This document shows positions 1 to 8,450 of a DNA stretch of 39,090 nucleotides, piece by piece. The notes below the pieces were generated by a model, which was not told the origin of the DNA, ran no database searches, and saw nothing but the letters and a program-made list of their open reading frames with translations. The DNA is from Prevotella sp. GTDB lineage: Bacteria > Bacteroidota > Bacteroidia > Bacteroidales > Bacteroidaceae. The DNA lies in contig JAFUST010000073.1 in the NCBI GenBank assembly GCA_017467535.1, forward strand, positions 1 to 39,090, read 5' to 3'. Positions within the stretch are counted from its first letter, which is position 1, and each line of letters opens with the position of its first letter. Position numbers and translations under genes: made by a program.

Positions 1-252
1 CATCTGCCTTTTGATAGGGGTAAGGCAAAAGCCGAGGAATATAGAATTCTTTGAATTGGAAATAGTGATATCAGTAAGTTCCCTGATGGTTGCACATCCC
101 GTAATATGACCAAACATTATAGCCAGAAGGTGATTCCAGTGAGACATGGCCCATCCTTTGGTTCTGTCCTCGTACTTGGCGACAATGCGCCTGAACTGCC
201 TCAGAGGGAGGAACTGTGTAATTTGCGTGAAAACGTATGCTCCAATATACAT
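1..252 (-). mobile_element. IS4-family (DUF4372-type) transposase, 5' part only
   Basis: An open frame reads leftward from ATG at 252 and leaves the window at base 1 without a stop, giving 84 codons. The start MYIGAYVFTQI followed by QFLPLRQFRRIVAKYED, then HWNHLLAIMFGHIT and TIRELTDI, matches my recollection of the N-terminal DUF4372 region of Bacteroidales IS4-group transposases (YVFxQL..FLPxRxFDxIVAKY...CWNQLLxMxFGQL..RESLRDL). The catalytic DDE domain would lie outside the window. A -7 box (CAAAGGTA on the plus strand, 278-285) sits just upstream and supports the ATG. Several family positions are changed (CW to HW, GQL to GHI), so the copy may be diverged or inactive. The terminal inverted repeat cannot be set because only one end is visible. 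Confidence 0.75.
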
Positions 253-277
253 ATGCACTCCGATTTTGAATCGGATG

Positions 278-285
278 CAAAGGTA
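278..285 (-). promoter_or_regulatory. -7 promoter element of the transposase
   Basis: Read on the minus strand this is TACCTTTG, a perfect match to the Bacteroidetes -7 consensus TAnnTTTG, about 25 nt upstream of the transposase ATG. I see no good TTTG -33 partner. Confidence 0.5.
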
Positions 286-454
286 CGCATTCCAAGGTTC
301 GGACAAGGTGTCGTCCTCCGAAAGTGCTGTGTATAAAGGGCATTCATAATCAATTTAAACAATTTTAAGAGACACTAGTGCACTCAAATAGCTCATTTGA
401 GAAATCATAGTGCTCAAAAACAGTTGCTAAACGAAACTATAAGTTTATTGTGAT

Positions 455-676
455 ATGGAACCATACGATTATATCAAAGACGATTTGGCGGGATATCCGT
501 TTAATGCGAAGTATCCAGTGGCAAACGAAATAGAGATAATAATGGTTGAACTGCCTGACACAGAGTTGGTCGCTATGGCTGAACACTTGGTGGATGGCGG
601 TGTGCTTTAATGGGAAGTGCCGGACTTCGAACGCCACGAAAATCGGTATGTCGTGCGTTCACTCTACTCTTTTTGA
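455..676 (+). pseudogene. Small ORF interrupted by an in-frame TAA, family unknown
   Basis: ATG at 455 opens a 51-codon frame (MEPYDYIKDDLAG...) that stops at TAA 608-610. The same frame then continues for 21 plausible codons (WEVPDFERHENRYVVRSLY...) to TGA 674-676. The composition on both sides of the TAA looks like soluble acidic protein, which suggests one about 73-residue gene with a nonsense mutation. A free-standing 51-aa protein remains possible. I do not recognise the family. It lies between an IS fragment and an inverted-repeat element, fitting an eroded region; the TGA ends exactly where the left arm of the repeat begins. Confidence 0.4.
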
Positions 677-823
677 AATTCACTTCCACTTCCACTTTTT
701 CTTCTGAAATGCCGATAAACACAGGTGTTTCAGGAAGTGGAAGTGAATCGTTTCACTTCCACCGCTTGAAAATACGATAAACACAGGTGTTTTAGTGAAA
801 AAAGTGGAAGTGGAAGTGAATTT
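676..823. repeat. 148-bp inverted-repeat element with perfect 25-bp arms
   Basis: Bases 676-700 and 799-823 are perfect reverse complements over 25 bp, built on a purine/pyrimidine CACTTCC repeat. Between them the 18-mer CGATAAACACAGGTGTTT occurs twice (713-730 and 775-792), and each copy contains the small inverted repeat AAACAC/GTGTTT. Further CACTTCC/GGAAGTG words in the centre (735-761) can pair with each other or with the arms. The element therefore looks like two tandem related units inside a large foldback. No target-site duplication is obvious and no protein is encoded. It ends 36 bp before the promoter of the HAD gene. Confidence 0.8.
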
Positions 824-834
824 GGCTAAATATT

Positions 835-866
835 TTTGGAGATGTCAATCTTATTGCGTATCTTTG
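835..866 (+). promoter_or_regulatory. Promoter of the HAD phosphatase gene
   Basis: TATCTTTG at 859-866 matches the Bacteroidetes -7 box, with TTTG at 835-838 about 20 nt upstream as the -33 element. The predicted start site would leave only a few nucleotides before the ATG at 877. Confidence 0.6.
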
Positions 867-876
867 CAGTTGGAAT

Positions 877-1506
877 ATGACATTTATTAAGAATATTGCC
901 TTCGACCTGGGAGGGGTCGTGCTGGCGCTGAGTTATGAAAATGCCGTCAGGCGGTTTGAGGAGATTGGGCTGAAGGATGCCCGTCGGCATCTGGATGCCT
1001 TCTGTCAGCACGGCATCTTCGGCGACCTGGAGGCAGGCAAGATTACGGAAGAGACGTTCCGCCAAGGACTGTGCGAACTGACGGGCAAGCCGCTGACGCT
1101 GGACGACTGCTACTATGCGTGGCACGGCTACGTGGAGTCGGTGCCGCAGCGGAACCTGCAGATGCTCAATGAGTTGCGCGGCAAGGGCTATCAGGTGTGC
1201 CTGCTGTCGAACACCAACCCGTTCATGATGCGATGGGCCCACAGCAGCGACTTCGACGGACAGGGCCACGCCATCGACGACTACTTCGACAGGCTCTACC
1301 TGAGTTATGAGTGCAAGGCGATGAAACCCTCTGAGGAGATTTTCCGCATGATGCTCGACGGACAGCATGCCGCGGCTGACGAAACGCTCTTCGTTGACGA
1401 CAGCCGGCACAACGTGGAGGTGGCACAGGCACTGGGCATACAGACCCTCTGTCCACAGAACAACGAAGACTGGACGGGCACTCTGCGGACGCTGCTGGGC
1501 ATATAG
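877..1506 (+). CDS. HAD-superfamily phosphatase, YihX-like
   Basis: A 209-aa cytoplasmic haloacid-dehalogenase phosphatase. Motif I is FDLGG with nucleophile Asp10; the usual second Asp of DxD is Gly12, as in YihX-like members. Motif II is Ser111 in LLSNTN, motif III Lys150 in KPSEE, and motif IV is FVDDS with Asp174 and Asp175. Residues about 15-90 form the helical cap expected for subfamily IA. Relatives hydrolyse sugar phosphates such as glucose-1-phosphate, but the substrate cannot be read from sequence. ATG 877 sits directly after a good promoter, so the start is secure. The gene appears monocistronic. Confidence 0.85.
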   Translation: MTFIKNIAFDLGGVVLALSYENAVRRFEEIGLKDARRHLDAFCQHGIFGDLEAGKITEETFRQGLCELTGKPLTLDDCYYAWHGYVESVPQRNLQMLNELRGKGYQVCLLSNTNPFMMRWAHSSDFDGQGHAIDDYFDRLYLSYECKAMKPSEEIFRMMLDGQHAAADETLFVDDSRHNVEVAQALGIQTLCPQNNEDWTGTLRTLLGI

Positions 1507-1572
1507 CGGCACGGGACCATCGCGGAACAAGCGGAAATTGGAAGGCTGCAAGATAAAAACTGATGATTTTAT

Positions 1573-1603
1573 TTTGCAGTCTGACCTTTTTCTATTAACT
1601 TTG
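1573..1603 (+). promoter_or_regulatory. Promoter of the glycosidase operon
   Basis: TTTG at 1573-1576 and TAACTTTG at 1596-1603 are separated by 19 nt, a textbook Bacteroidetes promoter. The 5' leader before ATG 1647 is about 35 nt. Confidence 0.7.
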
Positions 1604-1646
1604 CACCCAATATATACAACCTGAATACTAACTTAAGATTATAGGA

Positions 1647-4600
1647 ATGATTAAGACTGACACTATTGCTGCGCGACTGTCCATCGTGTGTGTGCTGTTG
1701 GCTGCCCTGGTGGGCGAGGCCTTTGCCGCTAACACCAAGACGACGGTCGCTACCGTGGAGAACCTGGTGACGATTGAGAAAGACGTGGACTATATCGTCG
1801 CTTCTGCCAATCCCTTTGGGGATGAGGGCATCGTGAACATAGCCAATACCGACCATGCCGTGCTCATCCTCAACCAGGTGAAGCCTTCGGCAGCCCTCAA
1901 ACTGCTGGCCAACCACGTGCAGATCAACGGCGCGAAGGCCGTGAACAACTCCAACTGCCAGGTGAAACTCTACAACCGCGGCTGCATCATCTTGCCCTAC
2001 GCCGGCGGCGATAACTTCAAGCCCCTGACCGTCTATGCCGGACAGAACTTTGAAGGAGAGTCGTGCAACGACTTCGGGCTGGAGAACTCCGGCGGTTTCA
2101 TGAACACGCTGACGGACAAGAAACTGAACAACCGCATCCGCTCGTTCAAACTGAAGCGCGGCTATATGGTCACCTTCTCGCTGCGGGCCAACGGACGCGG
2201 CTACAGCCGTTGCTTCATCGCGGCCGACAAGGACCTGGAGGTAGGCACGCTGCCCGCCATCCTCGACGAGCGCATCACGTCGTATCGCGTATTCAAGTGG
2301 TACGATACGGGCAAGGCGGCCTTGGCCAACGACACACGCTCTGAGACAGTGTCGGCCCTGAACGTCACATCGTGCTATTCGTTCGGCCCCGGCGAAAGCC
2401 GGTTGCCCGATGCAGAGTGCGTGCCGCATCATATCCACGAAGGATGGCCTTCGCCTGCATCTCTGGGAAGTGTGACTTACTCGCCACACATGAAGACTAA
2501 CAACGAACCGAGAAATCCGAGCGATGACAATCCGAACACTTTGGAACAGATACTGGCCAACTGGGAGAGCCTGATGGCAACGGGCATGCGCCTGTGCTCG
2601 CCCTCATCGTGGGATGGCAGCGACTATGTGGGCAATGCCGGCGGATTCCTGCGTGAGTTCTTCGACTCGATTGATGCCCGTGGCTGGCGCTGCGACATCA
2701 TCGACCTGCACTGCTACTGGGCTGAAGGAACATTCAACCAAATGGGCAACTGGACCAACGCTGTTCACCGCCCCATCTGGGTGTCAGAATGGGTGTGGGG
2801 TGCCTCCTGGAACAACAACGGCATCTTCGGAGAGGCCCAGGGCTCCTATCGCGACAATCCCACGACGGCCCAATTGAACAGGAACAAGGACATGGTGCAA
2901 AGCCTCTGCAACAAGATGAACGGCTACGACTTCGTGGAACGCTACTACTACTGGAACAGCGAGGCTAACTGCTCGAAGATCTACATGAACGGGGAGTTGA
3001 CACCTGCCGGCGAGATGTATGCCAGACTCAACAGCGGCGTGGGCTATAACGGCAAGTACGACTATGTGCCGACAACGCCCCCTATCTACGCCCCCTCGAA
3101 CTTTACCGTGACCATTGCCGACAGCAAGGCAACCTTTAAGTGGCACGATGCCAATGGCGAGTTGAACCAGTTGATGGAGATTCAGAAGAAGAACGAGTCT
3201 GGAGCCTGGGAGACGCTGGCCGTCATTGACCAGAAGGAGACGGCTGCCGACTACACCTATGTGATAGACTCTGACGACACCGATGCCAAATACAGGCTGC
3301 ACGTCGCCGACATCAACGGCAAAGAGTATTTCTCCAGCGACCTGGTGGAGACGGGCGATGCCGTTCAGGTGGGCGAGAAGACCATGTATGCCGGCGGCAA
3401 CCAGATTCTGAACGGCGACTTCGACTACGGCTTTCAGGGCTGGACCAACGGCAAGGGCACCACGCTCAGTCAGCCGCTGTTTCAGGTGGTGAACGACGGC
3501 GGATATGGCGGCGGCACCTATCTGCAGGCTCACGGCAGCGAGGCTAACAACGGCGAGTCTTCCATCCGCACCGTCTTTGCCGTTGAGCAGAACAAGGACT
3601 ACTTCTTCAGCAATGCCATCAGGAATGGCGGCACCTATCAGAAGGTGAGCCTCACCAAGGATGGAAGCGAAGAGAGCAGCGTGATCGCATCGATGACGAA
3701 CACGACGGCCTTGGAGTGCCAGAAGGCGACATTCAACGCCGGCACCTATGAGAAACTGATGCTGTCCTACAGATGGCTGGGTGCCAAAGTAGGACTGGAC
3801 AAGGTGGAACTGCGCCAACTCTTCGACACACGAAAGGAAGCCGATGCCGACGGACTGGCCTGGGCCAAGAAGAAGGCAGAGGCCCAGACGGCCTATTACA
3901 GCCAGTATGCAGCCCTGAACCAACTGCTGAATGCCGAGATAGCCTCAGCCACCAATGCGCTCAGCGCCGAAAAGGCCATCGAGAACCACAAGCAGGCCAC
4001 GCAGGCCATGCAGGTGGCCGACTCGATAGGCAGAGTGCTGGATGCCATCAAGGAGTTGAAGTGTGCCAACTACGACCAGATGGTGGCCCTGCGCACCTCG
4101 CTCTCTTCAGCAGGCTCGCTCTCGGAAGTTGTCAAGACCGTGGACGAACTGAAGGCCCTGCTGAACAAGTATCTGGACTTCAAGGATGCCACCGTACAGC
4201 TCACGTCACCATCATTCGTGACCGCAACAGGCTGGCAGACAAAGGCGGGCACCTACACCGGCGGCGACCAGCGCACCAACACCGTGCTGGGCCAGACGTG
4301 CTGGAATGCCTGGTGGAGCATCACCGCCAAAGACAATCCTGATGCCACAATGGAAATCCGGCAGACGGTGAGCAAACTGCCTGTCGGCATTTATGCCCTG
4401 CAGTGCAAGGCTACCACACAGCACTTCTGCCTGAGCGACCAGCACGGCTACCTGAAAGCGGGCGACCAGACGGCTGTGACGCCTGCCCTGGCGAAAGACT
4501 ACATGGACCTGCCCGTGGACAACGCCTGGCAGACGCTGACCACCACACCTATTTATATTACAGAGGGGAGCGACGCCACGGTGGGCTTCGTCGGTTCCAA

Positions 4601-5348
4601 GAAGGGGGCTACGGATGGGCTGTTTCGCGCATTTGGCAGTACCACTTCTGCCTACGACAATCGCGAGGGATGGTGGTGCGCCACGGACTTCACGCTGAAG
4701 TACCACCCCGTATACAGCAAGACCGTCGCTCCCGGAGACTGGGGCGTTATCTGCCTGCCCTACAGCATGCAGCCGGGCTCTGGCGTAAAGATCTATCAGA
4801 TAGCCGGTCTGAGCAGCGACTACACGAAGGTATGCCTGGAGGAGATCAGGGAGACTGCGGCCGGCGTGCCCTGCATCTACCACTCCGAGGCGGCAGAGGC
4901 TGTCTTCCATGAGTTTGGCGACGCCGTGACAAGCACCAGCGATGGCACGGGCAACCTGCGCGGTTTCCTGAACAATCCGACATTGAAGGCCCAGACCAAC
5001 TCTTTCGTGCTGACAAACGGGAAAAACTGGGAGAAGGTTGGCTCCGACCGCCCCGTCATAGGAGCCTATACGGGCATCATCCGCCCATTCTCTGGTAACG
5101 GTGCCGGTACAGGCTTCACGCTCTACGACAACTGGGACGGCCCCACTCTGCCCATCGTCGGCATCACCGAAGAGGACAAGGAAAGGAACGTGGCACTGGG
5201 CATCGGCACTCCCGCCCACAGGACGATGGCTACCGACGGTGTCTACACCATTGACGGACGCTACGTGGGCGAAGACGACTCTTCGCTCAAGCAGGGACTA
5301 TATATTAAGGTGGCCGACGGCCGTACTTATAAGACTGTAGTAAAATGA
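1647..5348 (+). CDS. Exported multidomain GH128-like glycoside hydrolase
   Basis: A 1233-aa secreted protein. A signal peptide (hydrophobic 11-27, cleavage near AFA-AN at 28) is followed by an N-terminal domain (30-210) I do not recognise. Residues about 215-460 resemble the Asl1/GH128 catalytic domain, whose known members cleave beta-1,3-glucan: Glu287 in NNEP is the likely acid/base, and Glu381 in WVSEW the likely nucleophile, preceded by LHCYW. Then come an FN3-like domain (about 480-575), a carbohydrate-binding-like beta domain opening with NQILNGDF, a helical stretch (about 730-850), further beta modules, and a tail GVYTIDGRYV...GLYIKV typical of Bacteroidales C-terminal sorting-like domains. 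Its stop overlaps the next gene's ATG (ATGA), implying coupling. Substrate is an inference from the family; no SusCD pair is visible. Confidence 0.75.
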   Translation: MIKTDTIAARLSIVCVLLAALVGEAFAANTKTTVATVENLVTIEKDVDYIVASANPFGDEGIVNIANTDHAVLILNQVKPSAALKLLANHVQINGAKAVNNSNCQVKLYNRGCIILPYAGGDNFKPLTVYAGQNFEGESCNDFGLENSGGFMNTLTDKKLNNRIRSFKLKRGYMVTFSLRANGRGYSRCFIAADKDLEVGTLPAILDERITSYRVFKWYDTGKAALANDTRSETVSALNVTSCYSFGPGESRLPDAECVPHHIHEGWPSPASLGSVTYSPHMKTNNEPRNPSDDNPNTLEQILANWESLMATGMRLCSPSSWDGSDYVGNAGGFLREFFDSIDARGWRCDIIDLHCYWAEGTFNQMGNWTNAVHRPIWVSEWVWGASWNNNGIFGEAQGSYRDNPTTAQLNRNKDMVQSLCNKMNGYDFVERYYYWNSEANCSKIYMNGELTPAGEMYARLNSGVGYNGKYDYVPTTPPIYAPSNFTVTIADSKATFKWHDANGELNQLMEIQKKNESGAWETLAVIDQKETAADYTYVIDSDDTDAKYRLHVADINGKEYFSSDLVETGDAVQVGEKTMYAGGNQILNGDFDYGFQGWTNGKGTTLSQPLFQVVNDGGYGGGTYLQAHGSEANNGESSIRTVFAVEQNKDYFFSNAIRNGGTYQKVSLTKDGSEESSVIASMTNTTALECQKATFNAGTYEKLMLSYRWLGAKVGLDKVELRQLFDTRKEADADGLAWAKKKAEAQTAYYSQYAALNQLLNAEIASATNALSAEKAIENHKQATQAMQVADSIGRVLDAIKELKCANYDQMVALRTSLSSAGSLSEVVKTVDELKALLNKYLDFKDATVQLTSPSFVTATGWQTKAGTYTGGDQRTNTVLGQTCWNAWWSITAKDNPDATMEIRQTVSKLPVGIYALQCKATTQHFCLSDQHGYLKAGDQTAVTPALAKDYMDLPVDNAWQTLTTTPIYITEGSDATVGFVGSKKGATDGLFRAFGSTTSAYDNREGWWCATDFTLKYHPVYSKTVAPGDWGVICLPYSMQPGSGVKIYQIAGLSSDYTKVCLEEIRETAAGVPCIYHSEAAEAVFHEFGDAVTSTSDGTGNLRGFLNNPTLKAQTNSFVLTNGKNWEKVGSDRPVIGAYTGIIRPFSGNGAGTGFTLYDNWDGPTLPIVGITEEDKERNVALGIGTPAHRTMATDGVYTIDGRYVGEDDSSLKQGLYIKVADGRTYKTVVK

Positions 5349-8050
5349 TGCGTATGAAAACTTGTAAGAATATTTGGATTCTGGCCGTAGCCACCCTCGG
5401 TGCCGTCAATGCCTCGGCACAGGATGACGTGAGGGCATCGTCGAGCAACTACCTGCCGGCCTATGCGAAAACCGACGTCAATATGCCATTCCTGTTTGCA
5501 TCCGAGGGCAAGCGCTTCACGCCCACCTGGGGTCTCGACTTGGCGTGGTATGAAAATGGCGGCGAGCAGAACATCATGAAAGGCATCAACCACATGGGCA
5601 AGGAAAACATCACCATCGGCCGAACGGCCTACAGGTTCACCAAAGCCCTGACCAACGACTCGATACTCGATACCGCCGATGTGAACTACATGAAGAACCG
5701 CGCCACGCTCTTCAATAAAATCAGCGCCACCCTGCCCCTCACGTTTACGGCTGACCAGGACGCCGGGGCTGACACGTACTTTGTGAAGAACAAGAGCGCC
5801 GACGTAGACCACTGGGCAGCAATGATCAACAGCCACGTGCACTGGATGCAAGCCAACACGAAGCACCCCATCGTCGGCGTGTCGCCATTCAACGAGCCCG
5901 ACTACTGGACCGTGGAGGAAGGTGCCACTGTGCAGAAGCAGTGGCAGGTGGCCAAGATCCTAAAAGAGAAATATCCGCGAATGGCCGACATTCCCATTGT
6001 CGGCGGCAACACGCTGAACAACGACAAAGCACTGGAGTGGTACACCTCAGGCAAGGCCTACTACGACTGGGGGAACACCCATCAGTTGGCTGGGTCATTC
6101 GACAACTTCGTCAAGTTCTACCAACAGTTGCAGATGGACGGCAAGACCGGCTATGCCGACGAGATGCACAATGTGGGCGAGGCTATGGTCGGGCTAGAGT
6201 ATGGCATGACCGTCGGCATCTGGTGGGGATTCGACAGCAGGGCCCGCGGTGAGTTCTGCGACATCAGCCGACACGGAGAGCGTCTGGCCTACGCCGAGCA
6301 TCGCAACAACTGGACGTCGGGCAGCGTGTGGCGCCATGACGACGGACGGGTGAAAGCCTTCTTCGGCTCTTCCGAGCGCCAGGCCAACACCACCTCCTAC
6401 CAGGTGCTGTCGGTAGACCGCGATGTATATTTCGACGGTCACGGCCCCCTGCGCGAATATGCCCTGACGCTGAAGGGAGGCACCGGCTATCAGAACGGAC
6501 AGACCAACGTGGAGCGCGTGGTGGACGTCACCTGGGGCGAGGACGTGCAGCCTTCCGTGATCGACGGCGTCTATCAGGTGGTCAACAAGAGGAGCGGTGC
6601 CGTGCTGACCTATACGGCCAGTGGCACCAATATCGTTATACGCAAGTATACCGGCGACGCCAAGCAGAAATGGGAGATTCATCCTGCCACCCAAAGGTCA
6701 TTGGGCGACATCAGTTTCTACGACTTCGAGGCATCTGACAATCGGAAGATCCGCCCCAACGTCAGAGACTACTCCACTTCCTCCAACGCCAGCATCATCG
6801 CTTGGACGCAGGATGCCCCGACGAGCAACGAGCAGTGGTATCTGGAGTATGCCGGCGACGGTTACTACTACATCCGCAACCGCGAAAGCGCACTCTATCT
6901 GGCTGCATCCAACAACACTGATCAGGCAAATGCCGTACAAAATGCCCTGCAGAAAGAAGGCACCGACGGCAGGAACAGACAGATGTGGCGACTGCTGCCC
7001 GTTGACGTGACCTACGACACTGCGGCTCCCGCTATGCCGCAGGGACTCACCGCTACGGCCGCGGCTGCCTCTGTCAAACTGGAATGGAACGCCAACACGG
7101 AGGCAGACCTCGACGGCTATATGGTGGTGCGCGCAGAACAGGGAACGGATATGTGGAACACCATCGCCCGCAAGGTGAAAGTGAACCACTTCGTGGACAA
7201 CAACTGCGTCCAGGGCCATACATATATATATAAGGTGAAGGCCATTGACAAGTCGGAGAACCAGTCGGAGTGTTCAGAAACCGTGGCAGCCGGCCCCACG
7301 GGCCAACGAGCCTTGGTGGCTCAGTGGCTGATGGACGGCAACCTGAACGACGAGACTGCCAACATGATGGATGCCGTCTGCTCGTCAACGGCTACCTATG
7401 TGGACGGTCACGACTCGCAGGGCAAGGCCATCACGATGACGAACCGCTACGTACAGTTGCCATACGAGGTAGCCAACAGCGAAGCACTAACCGTGGCCAT
7501 GTGGGTCAAATGCACATCGGTGGCTGCCTGGCAGCGCCTGTTTGACTTTGGCCACGATACCGAACACTATATGTTCCTGACGCCTAACAACAGTTACACC
7601 TCCGTGATGCGCTTTGCCATCAAGAATGGCGACAGCGAGCAGACAGTGGACTGCAAGGCCAAGTTGCCCACCTCCCAGTGGAAGCATGTGGCCGTAACGA
7701 TTGGCGGCGGCAGCGTGTGCATCTATCAGGACGGCGAACTCGTGGGCAGCAGTACGGGAATCACCATCAAGCCGTGCGACATTCACCCCGTCCTGAACTA
7801 CCTGGGACGGAGTATGTTCTATTCCGACCCCTACTTCGCAGGCCAACTCGATGATGTGCGCATCTACAACTTTGCGCTGACAGCCGACGAGGTGAAGGGC
7901 GTGATGAGCAATACGTTCAGTGGCATACAGTCACTTCAGACCGAGACGCAGAAGGCATCGGCCATCTACGGAATGGACGGCAAACGGCTCGACGCTCCCA
8001 AGAGCGGCGTCAACATCATCGACGGCAAGAAAGTGCTGCTAAACCCATAA
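5345..8050 (+). CDS. Exported clan GH-A-like hydrolase with ricin, FN3 and LamG modules
   Basis: A 901-aa secreted protein; ATG 5345 overlaps the upstream stop, and ATG 5357 (MKTCKN...) is an equally good start for the signal peptide ending near ASAQ. Residues about 40-395 look like a TIM-barrel glycosidase: Glu184 in FNEPD as acid/base and Glu273 in GYADEMH, or Glu279, as possible nucleophile, followed by GIWWGFD. I cannot place it in a named GH family; GH30 is a guess. Residues about 405-560 form a ricin-like beta-trefoil with repeated QxW-like motifs, 560-655 an FN3 domain, and 665-850 a LamG/concanavalin-like domain. The tail (IYGMDGKRLDAP...GVNIIDGKKVL) resembles a sorting-type C-terminus. 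Being coupled to the GH128-like gene, it probably acts on the same polysaccharide outside the cell. Confidence 0.7.
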   Translation: MMRMKTCKNIWILAVATLGAVNASAQDDVRASSSNYLPAYAKTDVNMPFLFASEGKRFTPTWGLDLAWYENGGEQNIMKGINHMGKENITIGRTAYRFTKALTNDSILDTADVNYMKNRATLFNKISATLPLTFTADQDAGADTYFVKNKSADVDHWAAMINSHVHWMQANTKHPIVGVSPFNEPDYWTVEEGATVQKQWQVAKILKEKYPRMADIPIVGGNTLNNDKALEWYTSGKAYYDWGNTHQLAGSFDNFVKFYQQLQMDGKTGYADEMHNVGEAMVGLEYGMTVGIWWGFDSRARGEFCDISRHGERLAYAEHRNNWTSGSVWRHDDGRVKAFFGSSERQANTTSYQVLSVDRDVYFDGHGPLREYALTLKGGTGYQNGQTNVERVVDVTWGEDVQPSVIDGVYQVVNKRSGAVLTYTASGTNIVIRKYTGDAKQKWEIHPATQRSLGDISFYDFEASDNRKIRPNVRDYSTSSNASIIAWTQDAPTSNEQWYLEYAGDGYYYIRNRESALYLAASNNTDQANAVQNALQKEGTDGRNRQMWRLLPVDVTYDTAAPAMPQGLTATAAAASVKLEWNANTEADLDGYMVVRAEQGTDMWNTIARKVKVNHFVDNNCVQGHTYIYKVKAIDKSENQSECSETVAAGPTGQRALVAQWLMDGNLNDETANMMDAVCSSTATYVDGHDSQGKAITMTNRYVQLPYEVANSEALTVAMWVKCTSVAAWQRLFDFGHDTEHYMFLTPNNSYTSVMRFAIKNGDSEQTVDCKAKLPTSQWKHVAVTIGGGSVCIYQDGELVGSSTGITIKPCDIHPVLNYLGRSMFYSDPYFAGQLDDVRIYNFALTADEVKGVMSNTFSGIQSLQTETQKASAIYGMDGKRLDAPKSGVNIIDGKKVLLNP

Positions 8051-8071
8051 TAAAGATACTGTTTACATACA

Positions 8072-8118
8072 AAAAGGAGGCTCTTTCGGTGCATCAGAGC
8101 CTCCTTTTCTCTTTTTTT
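8072..8118 (+). terminator. Rho-independent terminator of the glycosidase operon
   Basis: A perfect 13-bp stem (8072-8084 with 8096-8108), an 11-nt loop and then a T-rich tail to about 8119. It ends the two-gene operon and isolates it from the tRNA promoter. Confidence 0.9.
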
Positions 8119-8139
8119 TGAAAAAAAATGGCAAAAAGT

Positions 8140-8170
8140 TTTGGCAGTTCGGAAAAAAGTAGTACCTTTG
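8140..8170 (+). promoter_or_regulatory. Promoter of the tRNA cluster
   Basis: TTTG at 8140-8143 and TACCTTTG at 8163-8170 are 19 nt apart. The start site would lie about 35 nt before the first mature tRNA base. No second promoter is seen before the downstream protein genes, so tRNAs and the 8671 gene may share a transcript. Confidence 0.7.
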
Positions 8171-8213
8171 CATCCGCAATCGAGAGAGATGCACTTCTGG
8201 ATGCAGAAGTAAT

Positions 8214-8286
8214 GCGGAAATAGCTCAGTTGGTAGAGCACAACCTTGCCAAGGTTGGGGTCGCGGGTCCGAGTCCCGTTTTCCGCT
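8214..8286 (+). tRNA. tRNA-Gly (GCC)
   Basis: A 73-nt cloverleaf: acceptor GCGGAAA/TTTCCGC, D stem GCTC/GAGC, anticodon stem CAACC/GGTTG with loop TTGCCAA giving anticodon GCC, and T stem GCGGG/CCCGT. Discriminator T; CCA is not encoded. Identical to the copy at 8566-8638. Confidence 0.95.
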
Positions 8287-8333
8287 CACAGATTGAACAA
8301 AAAGAGAGATTAAGGAAGGCCTTAATCGTAAAT

Positions 8334-8415
8334 GCCCAGGTGGCGGAATTGGTAGACGCGCACGTTTCAGGTGCGTGTGCCGCGAGGCGTGCAGGTTCGA
8401 GTCCTGTTCTGGGCA
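8334..8415 (+). tRNA. tRNA-Leu (CAG)
   Basis: An 82-nt class II tRNA with a long variable arm. Acceptor GCCCAGG/TCTGGGC, anticodon stem CACGT/GCGTG with loop TTCAGGT giving CAG, T stem GCAGG/CCTGT, discriminator A. CCA is not encoded. Confidence 0.93.
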
Positions 8416-8450
8416 CTCTTTTTGATCAATGTGTAAACAAAAAATATGTT

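Noticed and set aside
671-830. CRISPR-like repeat
   Set aside because: Repeats are inverted and only two units occur, with no regular spacers and no cas genes.
826-1551. 241-aa open frame on the minus strand over the HAD gene
   Set aside because: Antisense shadow of a gene with clear HAD motifs; no family resemblance and biased composition.
2784-3923. 379-aa minus-strand frame inside the GH128-like gene
   Set aside because: Gly/Val/Leu/His-rich mirror of the coding strand, typical of long antisense frames in GC-rich codon usage.
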